Part shown: positions 29,750 to 39,020 of the stretch, in pieces
Layout: every line of letters starts with the position of its first letter
Numbering within the stretch: position 1 is the stretch's first letter
Origin: Pseudomonadota bacterium
GTDB taxonomy: Bacteria; Pseudomonadota; Alphaproteobacteria; Rhizobiales; Xanthobacteraceae
Direction of reading: 5' to 3'
Length of the DNA stretch: 64,000 bases
Assembly: GCA_018242205.1 (NCBI GenBank)
Contig: JAFECJ010000019.1
Span: forward strand, 1-64,000
Program-made: the position numbers and the translations under genes
The notes under the pieces: model-generated
What the model saw: only the letters and a program-made list of their open reading frames with translations
The model's database searches: none
Told to the model about the DNA's origin: nothing

Positions 29750-30916
29750 ATGCCGATCATCAACCGCGTCGCCGACCTGCATTCCGAGATCACCGCCTGG
29801 CGGCGTGATCTGCATGCCCATCCGGAGCTGCTCTATGACGTCAACCGGACGGCGGCGTCGGTGGCCGAGAAGCTCAAGGCCTTCGGCTGCGACGAGGTGG
29901 TGCCCGGCATCGGCCGCACCGGCGTCATCGGCGTCATTCGCGGGCGGAAGTCGAATTCCGGCAAGACCATCGGCCTGCGCGCCGACATGGACGCGCTGCC
30001 GATCACCGAACTCAACGACCTGCCCTACAAGTCGACCAATCCGGGCAAGATGCACGCCTGCGGCCATGACGGCCATACCGCGATGCTGTTAGGGGCGGCG
30101 CGGTACCTCGCCGAAACCCGCAATTTCGATGGCACTGCGATCGTCATCTTCCAGCCGGCCGAGGAGGGCGGCGCCGGCGCCAAGGCGATGCTCGACGACG
30201 GCATCATCAGCCGCTTCGGCATCGACGAATTCTACGGCATGCACAATTATCCGGGCATGCCGGTCGGCGAATTCGGCATCAACAGCGGCGCGATCATGGC
30301 GGCGACCGACACGCTGGAGATCGAGGTCGAAGGCGTCGGCGGACATGCGGCGCGGCCCCATCTGGCGGTCGATGCCGTTTTAACCGCGGCGCAGATCATC
30401 ACCAACCTGCAGTCGATCGTCGCCCGCAACGTCGATCCGTTACAATCGGCAGTGATCTCGATCTGCGCCGTCGAGGCCGGCCACGCCTTCAATGTTCTGC
30501 CGGAAACGGTGTATCTGCGCGGGACCGCGCGCACGCTGGATCCGGCCGTCCAGGACCTCCTGGAGAAGAACATGCACCGCGTCGTCGAGCACACCGCGGC
30601 GGCGATGGGCGCCAAGGCGAAACTGACCTATGCGCGCAACTATCCGATGCTGATCAACCACGAGCGCGAGACCGGCTTTGCCGCCGCGGTCGCCAAGGAC
30701 ATCGCCGGCAAGGACCGCGTCAACACCACGCTGCCGCCGATGATGGGCGGTGAGGATTTCTCCTTCATGCTGAACGAGAAGCCGGGCGCCTTCATCTGGG
30801 TTGGCAATGGCGACAGCGCCGGCCTGCATCACCCGCGGTACAACTTCAATGACGACGTCATCCCGCTCGGCACGTCGTACTGGGTCAAGCTGGTCGAGAC
30901 GGCACTGCCGGCCTAA
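29750..30916 (+). CDS. M20-family amidohydrolase (hippurate hydrolase/aminoacylase type)
   Basis: This is a zinc peptidase-like enzyme of 388 aa that removes acyl or amide groups from amino acids. Metal-binding motifs are GLRADMDALPI, KMHACGHDGHTAMLLGAA and FQPAEEGGAGAKAM. The dimerisation domain has EGVGGHAARPHLAVDAV, and MMGGEDFSFML supplies the last ligands. It belongs to the HipO/AmaA group, whose substrates range from hippurate to N-acetyl amino acids. GAGGAG lies about a dozen bases before the ATG. Its stop overlaps that of the opposite ohrR gene in CTAA (30913-30916). Confidence 0.92.
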   Translation: MPIINRVADLHSEITAWRRDLHAHPELLYDVNRTAASVAEKLKAFGCDEVVPGIGRTGVIGVIRGRKSNSGKTIGLRADMDALPITELNDLPYKSTNPGKMHACGHDGHTAMLLGAARYLAETRNFDGTAIVIFQPAEEGGAGAKAMLDDGIISRFGIDEFYGMHNYPGMPVGEFGINSGAIMAATDTLEIEVEGVGGHAARPHLAVDAVLTAAQIITNLQSIVARNVDPLQSAVISICAVEAGHAFNVLPETVYLRGTARTLDPAVQDLLEKNMHRVVEHTAAAMGAKAKLTYARNYPMLINHERETGFAAAVAKDIAGKDRVNTTLPPMMGGEDFSFMLNEKPGAFIWVGNGDSAGLHHPRYNFNDDVIPLGTSYWVKLVETALPA

Positions 30917-31374
30917 GTCTCGGCCGCCTTCAATAGATTGTCGCGCAGCCTGATGATGTCGCCGCGCAGCTTGACGACGGCGTCGCCGGACAGGCCGACG
31001 GCCTCGCCGATGCAGCCGCCGACGCCGCGCGCCTTCTTGCGCAGGCCGGCGCCCTTGTCGGTGAGGCGCAGCCGCACCTGACGTTCGTCCTCCGGATCGC
31101 GCCGGCGGGTGAGCAGCCCGAGCGTCTCGAGACGCTTCAACAGCGGCGTCAGCGTGCTCGATTCCAGGAACAGCCGGTCGCCGATCTCGCCGACCGTCTG
31201 GTCGTCGGCCGCCCACAGCGCCACCATCACCAGATATTGCGGATAGGTGAGGCCGAGTTCGTCGAGCAGCGGCTTGTAGACGCGGTTGAAGGCGTGTCCG
31301 GTCGAATAGATGGCAAAGCACAGCAGGTCGGTGACATCCGGCCGGCTGGTGGGTTTGGCGTCGCTTGGCGGCAT
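30913..31374 (-). CDS. ohrR: MarR-family organic-peroxide sensor OhrR
   Basis: OhrR represses ohr until an organic hydroperoxide oxidises its reactive cysteine. The 153-aa protein has that cysteine at position 19 ([32 protein letters not shown]), then the winged helix [21 protein letters not shown] and the wing [16 protein letters not shown], all typical of OhrR. I use the ATG at 31374, preceded by GGGAG. A GTG at 31404 would add ten residues. It is divergent from ohr with two dyad sites between them. Confidence 0.93.
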   Translation of the reverse strand: MPPSDAKPTSRPDVTDLLCFAIYSTGHAFNRVYKPLLDELGLTYPQYLVMVALWAADDQTVGEIGDRLFLESSTLTPLLKRLETLGLLTRRRDPEDERQVRLRLTDKGAGLRKKARGVGGCIGEAVGLSGDAVVKLRGDIIRLRDNLLKAAET

Positions 31375-31418
31375 GGCACGGCTCCCGGGGGCGGCGGCCC
31401 ACACGAATTCGTGAATAT

Positions 31419-31491
31419 AGATCGTGTACGATCTAATCGCAAGCTATTGACCTGAGTGGCGGCTTGTCGCTAGAAAGATCGTACGCGATAT
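31419..31491. promoter_or_regulatory. OhrR operators and ohr promoter
   Basis: A perfect dyad AGATCGT-GT-ACGATCT lies at 31419-31434. A related imperfect copy, AGATCGTACGCGATAT, lies at 31476-31491. Between them TTGACC (31447-31452), a 17-bp gap and CTAGAA (31470-31475) form a plausible promoter toward ohr, with the second dyad right at the start point. This arrangement suits peroxide-sensitive repression of both ohr and ohrR. Binding by OhrR is inferred from position and symmetry. Confidence 0.7.
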
Positions 31492-31559
31492 AAACGCGAA
31501 CGATCAATTAGGCGGCCTCCATTGAAAGGGGCCGGATGCCTCAAACCAGGAGAAAAACC

Positions 31560-31985
31560 ATGGCAGTGGATGTCAAATATCGGACTTCGGCGCGCGCGAC
31601 CGGCGGGCGCGACGGCCAGTCGGGAACCACCGACGGCACCTTCAACGTGAAGCTCACCGTGCCGAAGGAACTCGGTGGCCCGGGCGGCGAGGGCGTCAAT
31701 CCCGAACAACTGTTCGCGACCGGCTACTCGGCGTGCTTCCTCGGCGCCATGAAGTTCGTGGCGTCGCAGGGCGGCCCGAAGGTGCCGGCAGATACGACGG
31801 TGACGGCGACGGTCGGCATCGGGCCGCGCGCGGAAGGCGGCTTCGGCCTCGAGATCTCGCTCGACGTGTCGTTGCCGGGGGTGCCGAAGGCGGAAGCGGA
31901 GGCCCTGGTGGCCAAGGCGCATCAGGTCTGTCCGTACTCCAACGCCACGCGCAACAATATCGACGTCAAGCTCGCGGTCGTCTGA
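31560..31985 (+). CDS. ohr: Organic hydroperoxide resistance protein
   Basis: Ohr is a thiol peroxidase of the OsmC/Ohr fold that reduces organic peroxides, usually with lipoyl proteins as reductant. At 141 aa it has both catalytic cysteines, Cys59 (GYSACFLGAMKFVA) and Cys124 (HQVCPYSNATRNN). The start at 31560 has CAGGAGA nearby. Eight codons upstream (31536) are open but unneeded. It is transcribed away from ohrR and ends at a shared two-way terminator. Confidence 0.96.
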   Translation: MAVDVKYRTSARATGGRDGQSGTTDGTFNVKLTVPKELGGPGGEGVNPEQLFATGYSACFLGAMKFVASQGGPKVPADTTVTATVGIGPRAEGGFGLEISLDVSLPGVPKAEAEALVAKAHQVCPYSNATRNNIDVKLAVV

Positions 31986-32005
31986 GCGGCTGCGGCGGCA
32001 AAAGC

Positions 32006-32036
32006 AAAGGGCGCCGATTGGATCGGCGCCCTTTTT
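32006..32036. terminator. Two-way terminator between ohr and the glucan synthase gene
   Basis: A 13-bp stem (32006-32018 with 32022-32034), loop TGG, has A residues on the left and a T run on the right, so it can end transcription from both ohr and the convergent gene ending at 32059. Confidence 0.92.
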
Positions 32037-32058
32037 ATTGGAGCCTCTGCGCGGCAGG

Positions 32059-34836
32059 TTACTGGGTGAGTTCCGGCTGTTTGGCGGCCATCTGCTGCGG
32101 CGCTACCGACTGCGTGACCTTGGCGAGGCGGACGCGGCGAGCGAATGTCGCAAACGCGGCGCGGTAGCCTTCCAGCACCGCGAAGTCGTTGAGGCGCGAG
32201 CGTTCCCACAACGCGATCAGGACAGCCGCGGCGAACGGCAGAGCCTGCACCATCATCACGAAGGCGAAGATGTAGATCTCGCGGACTTCCTTGTAGTTGG
32301 TTTCGATCAGCGTCACCGCGCCGATCAGCAGCAGCGCCGCCATGATCGATTCCCAGAAGGCGTGGAAATCGGTCTTGCGCCGGCCGCCGCCCTTGTCGGT
32401 GCGCACGAAGGGCAGGTGATCCTTGATCAGGCCCATGGCCACGGCGCGGGCGACCGTCCATTGCACCGACATCGCGGCGATCGCGGCCACCGCCATTTCG
32501 GTGCGGGTGGTCTTCACCCGCAGGCGATAGAGCGCGACGAAGTGCACCAGCGAGACGACGAAGCTGGCGACGATCGGCACCGTGAGAATGCGGTCCGGCA
32601 CCGAGATGTCGAGGAATGCGATCACCGGCACCCAGAGGATATTGAGAATGGCGACGACGACGCCGACGCTTTCGGCCCCGAGCCAGTTCAGCCAGCCGAG
32701 CGCGAATTCGCGCTTCTGGTCGCCGGTCAGGCGCGTATCGCGCGACAGCATTCGGCGCCAGTGCTTCTTGAGGATCTGGAAGCCGCCATAGGCCCAGCGG
32801 TCGCGCTGCTTCTTGAACGCGTCGTAGGTGTCCGGCAACAGGCCGTAGCCGTAGCGCTTGCTGGTGTAGTGCGCCTGCCAGCCGTGCTCGAGCATGCAAA
32901 GGCCGAGATCGGTGTCCTCGCAGATGGTGTCGCTCGACCAGCCGCCCGAGGCCTCGATGGCCTTGCGGCGCATCAGCACCATGGTGCCGTGGGTGACGAT
33001 GGCGTTGTGCTCGTTCCGCTGCACCATGCCGATGTCGAAGAAGCCGGCATATTCGGCATTCATCGCGGCATGCATCGGCGAGCGCCCGGCGTCGCGGTGG
33101 TCCTGCGGCGCCTGCACCATGCCGACGGTCGGGTCGGCGAACAGCGGCATCAGGTCGCGCAGCCAGTCGCGGGTGACGACATAGTCGGCGTCGATGATGC
33201 CGATCACTTCGGCATCGTCGGCCGTGTGCGAGGCGGCGAGGCGCAACGCGCCGGCCTTGAAGCCCTTGAGGTTGTTGGCCAGCACGAACTTGAAGCGGTC
33301 GCCGAGGACCTTGCAGTGCTCCTCGATCGGCATCCACATCGCCGGATCCGGCGTGTTGTTGACGACCACAATGCATTCGAAATTCGCGTAGTCGAGCGCG
33401 GCGACGGCATCGAGCGTCTGCTTCAGCATCTCCGGCGGTTCGCGATAGGCCGGGATGTGGATCGACACTTTCGGCGTCGGCAAATCTGCCGCCAGCATGT
33501 CGGGAGCGAGCGGCGGCGCGGCCGGGACCAGGCGCGACGGCGTACGACCGAAGGCGATGGCCGCGATTTCCTCGATGCGCGCCAGCGCAATCACGATCAG
33601 CGGGATCAACAGCACGGTTCCGAGGCCGAGCGCGAAGGCCGCGCCGGGCACGAAGTAATGGCCGTACCAGTAACCGAACAGTGCCGCCGACCAGGCGCCG
33701 ACGGCGTTGGCGGCGGCGGCCAGCACGGTCGCCTGCCAGAACGAGGCCGATGCAACGGTCAGGATCGGCAGCGACAACAGGACGCTGACGAGCAGGGCGA
33801 TGGCGCCGAGCTTCCAGTAGTCGGGATTGGTGATCGGACCGGTCCAGGCAAATTTGGCCTGACGGTCGGCGTTGAAGATGCCCCAATACGGACCGACGCC
33901 GCCTTCGAAGATCTTCCAGGGCTGGTCGATCGCTTCGACGATGTTGTAGTCGATGCCGTAGGCCTGGGCGCGGGTCACGAAGTCGCGCAGGATCACGGCC
34001 TGCTCGATACGGCCCGGATAGGCGTTGTGATAGTTGTAGCCGGCGCTCGGCCAGCCGAATTCGGCGATGACCACGCGCTTGCCCGGATAGGCGCGGCGCA
34101 GCTTGTCATAGATGGTGATGGCCTGATCGACGACCTGCTTGTCGGAGAAGCCTTCCCAGTAGGGCAGGATGTGCGCGGCGATGTAATCGACCGACGAGAC
34201 GAGTTCGGGGTGGTCGAGCCAGACGCTGTAGATTTCGCCGGTGGTCACCGGCACGTTCACCTGGCGCTTGACCTGCCGGATCATCTTGATGAGACGGGCG
34301 ACGCCGATGTCCTCGCGGATCTTGGCGTCCTGCTGCTTGGTCTTGGCAGCCTTGAGCTGCTCGGCTTCCTCGGCGTCGAGTTTGTCGCCGGGCTTCGGCG
34401 ACAGTTCGCCGCGGTAGATGGTTTCGTTACCGACGAAGATGCCGTTGACGTTGCTGTGGCGCTTGGCGAGATCGACGACCGACCGCATCTCGCGCTCGTT
34501 GCGCTTCTGGTCCTTGTCAATCCAGGCGCCGACCGTCACGCGCATGCCGAACTCGGCGGCGATGCCGGGCACCAGTTCGACACCGGCGGTCGATGAATAG
34601 GTGCGCAGCGACTTGGCGATCGGCGACAGCAGCGTCAGGTCGTGGCGGATCTGCGCCGCTTCGGCCTTGCCGCCATCGTCGGGATTAACGTTGCCTTGGA
34701 ATGGCGCGTAGGAAACGCTGGCCAGCTGGCCTTCGAAGTTGGGTGCGTCGACATTCGCACGACCAAGCAGCCACAAGCCGGCATGCACGCACGCCACGAG
34801 GGCGACGACAGCAGCGACGGTGCGCATAGACTTCAT
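32059..34836 (-). CDS. ndvB: Membrane glycosyltransferase with GH17-like domain, cyclic beta-1,3/1,6-glucan synthase (NdvB type)
   Basis: This is a 925-aa inner-membrane protein. After an N-terminal anchor comes a GH17-like domain (residues about 38-330: ASVSYAPFQG, IFVGNETIYRGE with an acid Glu, VVIAEFGWPSAGYN with a nucleophile Glu). Membrane helices follow, then a processive GT2 domain with IGIIDADYVV, TICEDTDLGL and KQRDRWAYGG (the DxD, ED and QxxRW motifs), then more helices. This architecture and size match Bradyrhizobium NdvB, which makes periplasmic cyclic beta-(1,3),(1,6)-glucan for osmotic adaptation and symbiosis. The ATG at 34836 was chosen over a TTG two codons earlier. It is named by resemblance. 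Confidence 0.85.
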   Translation of the reverse strand: MKSMRTVAAVVALVACVHAGLWLLGRANVDAPNFEGQLASVSYAPFQGNVNPDDGGKAEAAQIRHDLTLLSPIAKSLRTYSSTAGVELVPGIAAEFGMRVTVGAWIDKDQKRNEREMRSVVDLAKRHSNVNGIFVGNETIYRGELSPKPGDKLDAEEAEQLKAAKTKQQDAKIREDIGVARLIKMIRQVKRQVNVPVTTGEIYSVWLDHPELVSSVDYIAAHILPYWEGFSDKQVVDQAITIYDKLRRAYPGKRVVIAEFGWPSAGYNYHNAYPGRIEQAVILRDFVTRAQAYGIDYNIVEAIDQPWKIFEGGVGPYWGIFNADRQAKFAWTGPITNPDYWKLGAIALLVSVLLSLPILTVASASFWQATVLAAAANAVGAWSAALFGYWYGHYFVPGAAFALGLGTVLLIPLIVIALARIEEIAAIAFGRTPSRLVPAAPPLAPDMLAADLPTPKVSIHIPAYREPPEMLKQTLDAVAALDYANFECIVVVNNTPDPAMWMPIEEHCKVLGDRFKFVLANNLKGFKAGALRLAASHTADDAEVIGIIDADYVVTRDWLRDLMPLFADPTVGMVQAPQDHRDAGRSPMHAAMNAEYAGFFDIGMVQRNEHNAIVTHGTMVLMRRKAIEASGGWSSDTICEDTDLGLCMLEHGWQAHYTSKRYGYGLLPDTYDAFKKQRDRWAYGGFQILKKHWRRMLSRDTRLTGDQKREFALGWLNWLGAESVGVVVAILNILWVPVIAFLDISVPDRILTVPIVASFVVSLVHFVALYRLRVKTTRTEMAVAAIAAMSVQWTVARAVAMGLIKDHLPFVRTDKGGGRRKTDFHAFWESIMAALLLIGAVTLIETNYKEVREIYIFAFVMMVQALPFAAAVLIALWERSRLNDFAVLEGYRAAFATFARRVRLAKVTQSVAPQQMAAKQPELTQ

Positions 34837-35026
34837 AACCAAGTGGGGCTGGATGACCGGCCGACGAACTCGTCCCCTAAGTTCGGCCGGGGCCTTTTAT
34901 GCTGTGGTGCAGCATATCGTAGCTTCGAACACGATTTCAAGTAGATACTGCTCATGGCAAATCCAAGACGAACGCATGGCGCACGTATGCCGGCAAAGGC
35001 AAATTATCAGCCCAGCGCCAACGCCG

Positions 35027-35527
35027 TCAGCGGACGGTCGTTCCCTCCGACGTCGTCGTCTTGGGGTCCGCGGACGCGGCTGCCGGTACCGGCGGTAGGC
35101 CGGGGTTCAGCCAGCAGGCGTGGACACGGCCATTGAGCGTTTCCGGCGCCTTGGGGTCGATATTTCCCTGCCGGACGATGCATCGGAAGGTCGCCTGGAT
35201 ATGGGCGCTCGGGCAACCGAACCGGTCGTAAAGGTCGAGGTGGCGGAAGGCGGTGTCGAGATCGTCCCGCCACAAGAGGCTGACGACCCGGCGCCCGAGC
35301 CACACGCATTCGGGGTTGCCGGCCGGGCCGGTGAGAACCCGGCTGGCTTCGGCGATTTCGTCGATCTTCTTCTGGCCTTCCTTGGCGGTGGCGTCAGCCG
35401 GGGCGGCGGCCGCCGGCTTCTGCGGCTCTGCCGGCTTGGCGCCGCCACTCTGGGCCCAAACGGCCGAGGCAGACGCGCTCAACGAAACCACGCAGAGCGC
35501 GGCAGCAAGCAAACGCAGCGAAGACAT
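35027..35527 (-). CDS. Exported small protein of the beta-1,3/1,6-glucan locus
   Basis: A signal peptide (MSSLRLLAAALCVVSLSASASAVWA) and an alanine/proline-rich stretch precede a compact domain of about 90 residues with four cysteines (PECVWLGRRVVSLLWRDDLDTAFRHLDLYDRFGCPSAHIQATFRCIV and VHACWLNPG). Similar proteins in Bradyrhizobium are labelled beta-1,3/1,6-glucan biosynthesis proteins. Here it sits between the ndvB-type and ndvC-type genes and on the same strand as ndvB, 190 bp upstream of it. A periplasmic helper for glucan synthesis or release is a fair guess. I see no enzyme motif. Confidence 0.75.
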   Translation of the reverse strand: MSSLRLLAAALCVVSLSASASAVWAQSGGAKPAEPQKPAAAAPADATAKEGQKKIDEIAEASRVLTGPAGNPECVWLGRRVVSLLWRDDLDTAFRHLDLYDRFGCPSAHIQATFRCIVRQGNIDPKAPETLNGRVHACWLNPGLPPVPAAASADPKTTTSEGTTVR

Positions 35528-35891
35528 GGACGGTCTGTTCCCGACGATATTGTTAAAGCCGCTAATCCCTGGCCAGCTTCCTGTGAAGGCGGATTGAGAC
35601 GCTTATGCGGCGTCCTAGCTGAACCCGTGCTGAATAGCCGAAGCTCCCGTTGCCGAAGCCCCTGTTGCCGAAGCCCATGGGCCCCCCGGCCCAGTGTTCC
35701 TCATCCCCCAGGCACAGCTTCCGAGAGCCCCGACCGGGACGTCCGGAAATTGTGCGGGCGGAACTTGGCCTCAGAGCCTGACTTTTGTCCAGTGCTTCTG
35801 CGACCTGCCGTCGCGCGGCGGCTTGGCAGGCTTTCACCGGCCGCTATAAGCCGTTAACGGCTGGCCGCTCCGGCTCGCCGTTTTCTGCCCG
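35528..35891. other. Divergent promoter region of the glucan locus
   Basis: No well-supported gene is present. A short tandem repeat of GTTGCCGAAGCCC occurs at about 35650-35677 and would read GFGNRGFGN on the minus strand, within a 91-codon frame (35562-35837) that lacks a start signal. The region probably contains the promoters of the exported glucan-locus protein and the ndvC-type gene. Confidence 0.4.
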
Positions 35892-37499
35892 ATGGACATC
35901 TCCATGCGCCTCGCACTGGCCTGTATTGCCCTGACGCTGGCGGTGATTGCCGCAGTCTGGGTCTGGCTCGGTACGCCGATCCCGATGCCGCATGCACCGC
36001 TCAAGCCGGGCGAGAAGCTGTGGTGCCTGTCCTACGCGCCATACCAGGGCAGCCAGACGCCCTACGACCCGACCATCGTCATCCCGGCCAAACAGATCGA
36101 GACCGATATCGCCCAACTGTCGCAGATCACCGACTGTGTCCGCGTCTACGCCACCGACCAGGGCCTCGACCAGGTCGTCCCGATCGCCCGGCGCTACGGC
36201 ATGAAAGTCCTGCAAGGCATCTGGGTGTCGAATGACCCGGTCAAGACGCGGCTCCAGGTCGATGCCGCTCTGGCGCTCGCCGAGCGCTATCCGGACACGG
36301 TGCGGGCGATCATCGTCGGCAATGAGGCCTTGCTGCGAGGCGACATTTCGGCCCCCGATCTGGCAGCGCTGATCCGCGAGGTCAAAGCCAAGGCGAAGGT
36401 GCCGGTGACCTATGCCGACGTCTGGGAGTTCTGGTTGCGCAGCCCGGAAGTCGCCGCCGCGGTTGATTTCGTCACCATCCATATCCTGCCTTACTGGGAG
36501 GACTTCCCGATCCCGGCCAGCCAGGCGGCGGCCCATGTCGATGCCATCCGCAAACGCGTTGCCGCGACCTTTGCGCCCAAGGACGTGGTGATCGGCGAGG
36601 TCGGCTGGCCGAGCCAGGGGCGCATGCGCGAGGGCGCGCTGCCGTCGCCGGCCAATCAGGCCGAGGTGATCCAGGACGTATTGGCGCTGGCGGCGCGCGA
36701 GAACTACCGGGTCAACGTCATCGAGGCCTATGACGCCACCTGGAAGCGTGCCCAGGAGGGCGTGGTTGGCGGCTACTGGGGACTGTTTGACGCCCAGCAC
36801 CGGCAGATGAAGTTCGTCTGGGGGGCGCCGGTGTCGAACCATCCCGATTGGAAATGGCAGGGCGCGGCGGGGATCGTCTTTGCGCTGGTGCTGTTCGGCG
36901 TCGTCTTCTGGGCCAGCCGCCCGCAGACCCCGTCCTGGCTCTGGCCCGCCGTCTCTCTCAACGCCTTGGCCGGCGGCCTGACCATCGGCTGGACCATCGC
37001 CAACGTTCCGGTTGAAAGCATCGGCCCCGGCGGCTGGGTCCGGCTCCTGGCGTTGGCCGCTGTCGCCCTGTGCTCGCCGTTGGTGCTGAGTGCGGCGATG
37101 ACGCGCGGCGTCGCCATCCTGCCGCTGTCGCGGCTCATCGGCCCGCGCGACGAGCGGACCCGTGATCCGGTGGCCATCGCCGTCGGCCTTGTCGCGACCG
37201 CGACCTTGCTGCTGGCCATCGTCACCGCGCTCGGTCTTGTGTTTGATCCGCGCTACCGCGATTTCCCGTTTGCGCCGTTCACCGCGGCGATCGTGCCGTT
37301 CTTCGTGCACAGCGTCTTCATGCCGCGTCCGGCGGGCGCGCGCGGCGTGACCGAGATCGGCGGCGCGCTGATCCTCGCCGTCGCGGCGATCTATATCGTG
37401 CCCAACGAGACGCTGCGGAACTGGCAGTCGCTGTGGCTCTGTGCGCTGTTCGCCGCGTTCGCGATCAGTCTGGTTCGGGTGCGCGACGCGCAAAGCTGA
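35892..37499 (+). CDS. ndvC: GH17-like membrane protein, NdvC type
   Basis: The 535-aa protein starts with a membrane anchor (MRLALACIALTLAVIAAVWVWL). A GH17-like domain follows (residues about 37-320: WCLSYAPYQGSQ, IIVGNEALLRGD with acid Glu, VVIGEVGWPSQG with nucleophile Glu), then about seven C-terminal transmembrane helices but no GT2 domain. It is clearly related to the N-terminal half of the neighbouring NdvB-type protein. Bradyrhizobium NdvC, of similar size and architecture, is thought to add beta-1,6 linkages or perform glucanosyl transfer in cyclic glucan. Its 3' end overlaps the convergent small membrane-protein gene by 35 bp. Confidence 0.82.
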   Translation: MDISMRLALACIALTLAVIAAVWVWLGTPIPMPHAPLKPGEKLWCLSYAPYQGSQTPYDPTIVIPAKQIETDIAQLSQITDCVRVYATDQGLDQVVPIARRYGMKVLQGIWVSNDPVKTRLQVDAALALAERYPDTVRAIIVGNEALLRGDISAPDLAALIREVKAKAKVPVTYADVWEFWLRSPEVAAAVDFVTIHILPYWEDFPIPASQAAAHVDAIRKRVAATFAPKDVVIGEVGWPSQGRMREGALPSPANQAEVIQDVLALAARENYRVNVIEAYDATWKRAQEGVVGGYWGLFDAQHRQMKFVWGAPVSNHPDWKWQGAAGIVFALVLFGVVFWASRPQTPSWLWPAVSLNALAGGLTIGWTIANVPVESIGPGGWVRLLALAAVALCSPLVLSAAMTRGVAILPLSRLIGPRDERTRDPVAIAVGLVATATLLLAIVTALGLVFDPRYRDFPFAPFTAAIVPFFVHSVFMPRPAGARGVTEIGGALILAVAAIYIVPNETLRNWQSLWLCALFAAFAISLVRVRDAQS

Positions 37500-37854
37500 G
37501 CAGCAAGACGCCGATCGCCAAGGCCGACAGCATGACGTTATAGAGCACGACGCCGATGCAGGCGACGGCGAGCCCAACGGCAAACACCACCAAAGTCGGC
37601 CGCAACAGGTTGACGGCGGCGACGATCACGGCGGCAGCGCCGATGATCGAGCGGTCGAACAGCGCCGCCAGAACGCGGCGCTGCGCGCACATCCATGTAT
37701 CGAGCCCGGCGTTGCAGGCCAGTCCGACTCCGGATTGCTCGATGCCCATGTAGCGCACGTAAAGCGCATAGCCGAGCGCGCCAAATCCCACGATCAGCAG
37801 GATGTTGGTCTGCCGGGCGCTCGGCAGGAAGAGACGGTTCAATCGGGGTTCCAT
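37465..37854 (-). CDS. Small integral membrane protein, 129 aa
   Basis: Four hydrophobic helices are visible (NILLIVGFGALGYALYVRYM, IIGAAAVIVAAVNLL, LVVFAVGLAVACIGVVLYN, LSALAIGVLLLSF) with a two-cysteine periplasmic loop (GLACNAGLDTWMCAQR). I recognise no named family. The start at 37852-37854 has AAGGA eight bases upstream and is preferred to the longer frame from 37905. The gene is the convergent neighbour of the ndvC-type gene and overlaps its end. Linkage to glucan export is possible but unproven. Confidence 0.7.
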   Translation of the reverse strand: MEPRLNRLFLPSARQTNILLIVGFGALGYALYVRYMGIEQSGVGLACNAGLDTWMCAQRRVLAALFDRSIIGAAAVIVAAVNLLRPTLVVFAVGLAVACIGVVLYNVMLSALAIGVLLLSFARRAPEPD

Positions 37855-37924
37855 GGAGCCGGTCCTTGCGCGCCGGACTATGCCGCCGCGCCGGTCTCCT
37901 AGCAAATCGCTTTGCAGCGCGCCT

Positions 37925-38902
37925 CTATTGCTGGGCGAATTTGTCGCCGCTGAAGGTCGTGGTGCGACAGGCCACCTTGGACGCGTGCAGACGACTGCAC
38001 AGTTCGGCCGCGGCGGCGCCGTTCGGCAGCGGTCCGACGATTAGCCGGTAGGGGATGATGCCCGGCCGGTTGTCGCGGCGAACGAGGGGGCTCAGGCCCT
38101 CGATCAGCGGACCGAAATTCGCTTTCACCGCGGCCCAGCGGGCATTGAGGATTTCGATGCTGCGGGCACCGCCGATTTCGACGGCGAGCTGCGACGTGTG
38201 CACGGTTTCCGGTGCCGACGTAGCGGCTTGCGGCGACACGGCGGCGACGCGAACCGGTGGCATCGGCACGGCCGCCTTTTGCGCCGGCGTCTCTGCCGCT
38301 GCCGTTTCCGTCGAAGCCTCCGGTTTCGCCGCGGCGGCCGTCTCGGCCTTCATCCCGGATGGGGCCGCGGGAGCCGCCGTCTCGGCTTTCGCTTCAGATT
38401 TCGGTTCAACCTTCGGCTCCGCCTTGGCTTCGGCCGGCTGACTTTCCGCCGGCTTCACCGTCGTCGGCGCCGAGACTGTCGGCGCTGCAGGGCGCGTCTC
38501 CGGGACCGGCTTGGCGGTCGGCGCGGTCGCGGCCACGATCGCCAGGTCGCGTTTGATCGTACCGGTGACGTCGGTGAAATTCTGTTCGAGCGAGGCCACC
38601 CGGGCGTTGAGCCGGTCGCGGTCCGCGGTCAGATCGCGGATGCGTGCTTCCAGCCGTTTGGTTTCCTCCAGACGCTGCGCCTCGACGCGCTTGAGCAGGT
38701 CGTCATTGCTCGCCATCTGGGTGGCAGCGGTTCGGGGCTGCGACAAGCCCGCGACCAGCCGTCCGGCACCGATATCGGTCTGGGTGATCAAGATGGCGGC
38801 GCCTACAGCGACCGTGGCTGCGCCACCCCACATACTCAGGCGCCACATCAAGCTGTTATCACGCAACGGACCGAGTTCCGGCGGTTCAAACTCGTCGGCC
38901 AT
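37925..38902 (-). CDS. Single-pass membrane protein with C-terminal SPOR-like domain
   Basis: A cytoplasmic leader is followed by a transmembrane helix (LSMWGGAATVAVGAAILIT), a coiled coil (DDLLKRVEAQRLEETKRLEARIRDLTADRDRLNARVASLEQ), a long Ala/Pro/Lys/Glu linker (residues about 130-240) and a C-terminal SPOR-type fold (VEIGGARSIEILNARWAAVKANFG and PYRLIVGPLPNGAAAAELCSRLHASKVACRTTTF). SPOR domains bind denuded peptidoglycan, so a role at the division site or cell wall is likely. GAGGGTG precedes the ATG. It lies just upstream of, and divergent from, glmU. Confidence 0.82.
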   Translation of the reverse strand: MADEFEPPELGPLRDNSLMWRLSMWGGAATVAVGAAILITQTDIGAGRLVAGLSQPRTAATQMASNDDLLKRVEAQRLEETKRLEARIRDLTADRDRLNARVASLEQNFTDVTGTIKRDLAIVAATAPTAKPVPETRPAAPTVSAPTTVKPAESQPAEAKAEPKVEPKSEAKAETAAPAAPSGMKAETAAAAKPEASTETAAAETPAQKAAVPMPPVRVAAVSPQAATSAPETVHTSQLAVEIGGARSIEILNARWAAVKANFGPLIEGLSPLVRRDNRPGIIPYRLIVGPLPNGAAAAELCSRLHASKVACRTTTFSGDKFAQQ

Positions 38903-39020
38903 AGCACCCTCAAAAGCGGCGAATCAGGTCATTGAAAACATTAGCAGAATCCGGCATTGCTGGCTGCGTCCGATCGCCGGTCAGCCGCCGATCTTCGGCT
39001 AACGCCTTGAGTTTGAACGC

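Noticed and set aside
35562..35837. 91-codon minus-strand frame containing a GFGN repeat
   Set aside because: It has a poor start and no ribosome-binding site, and the repeat is only two units long. It is probably leader sequence of the glucan-locus genes.
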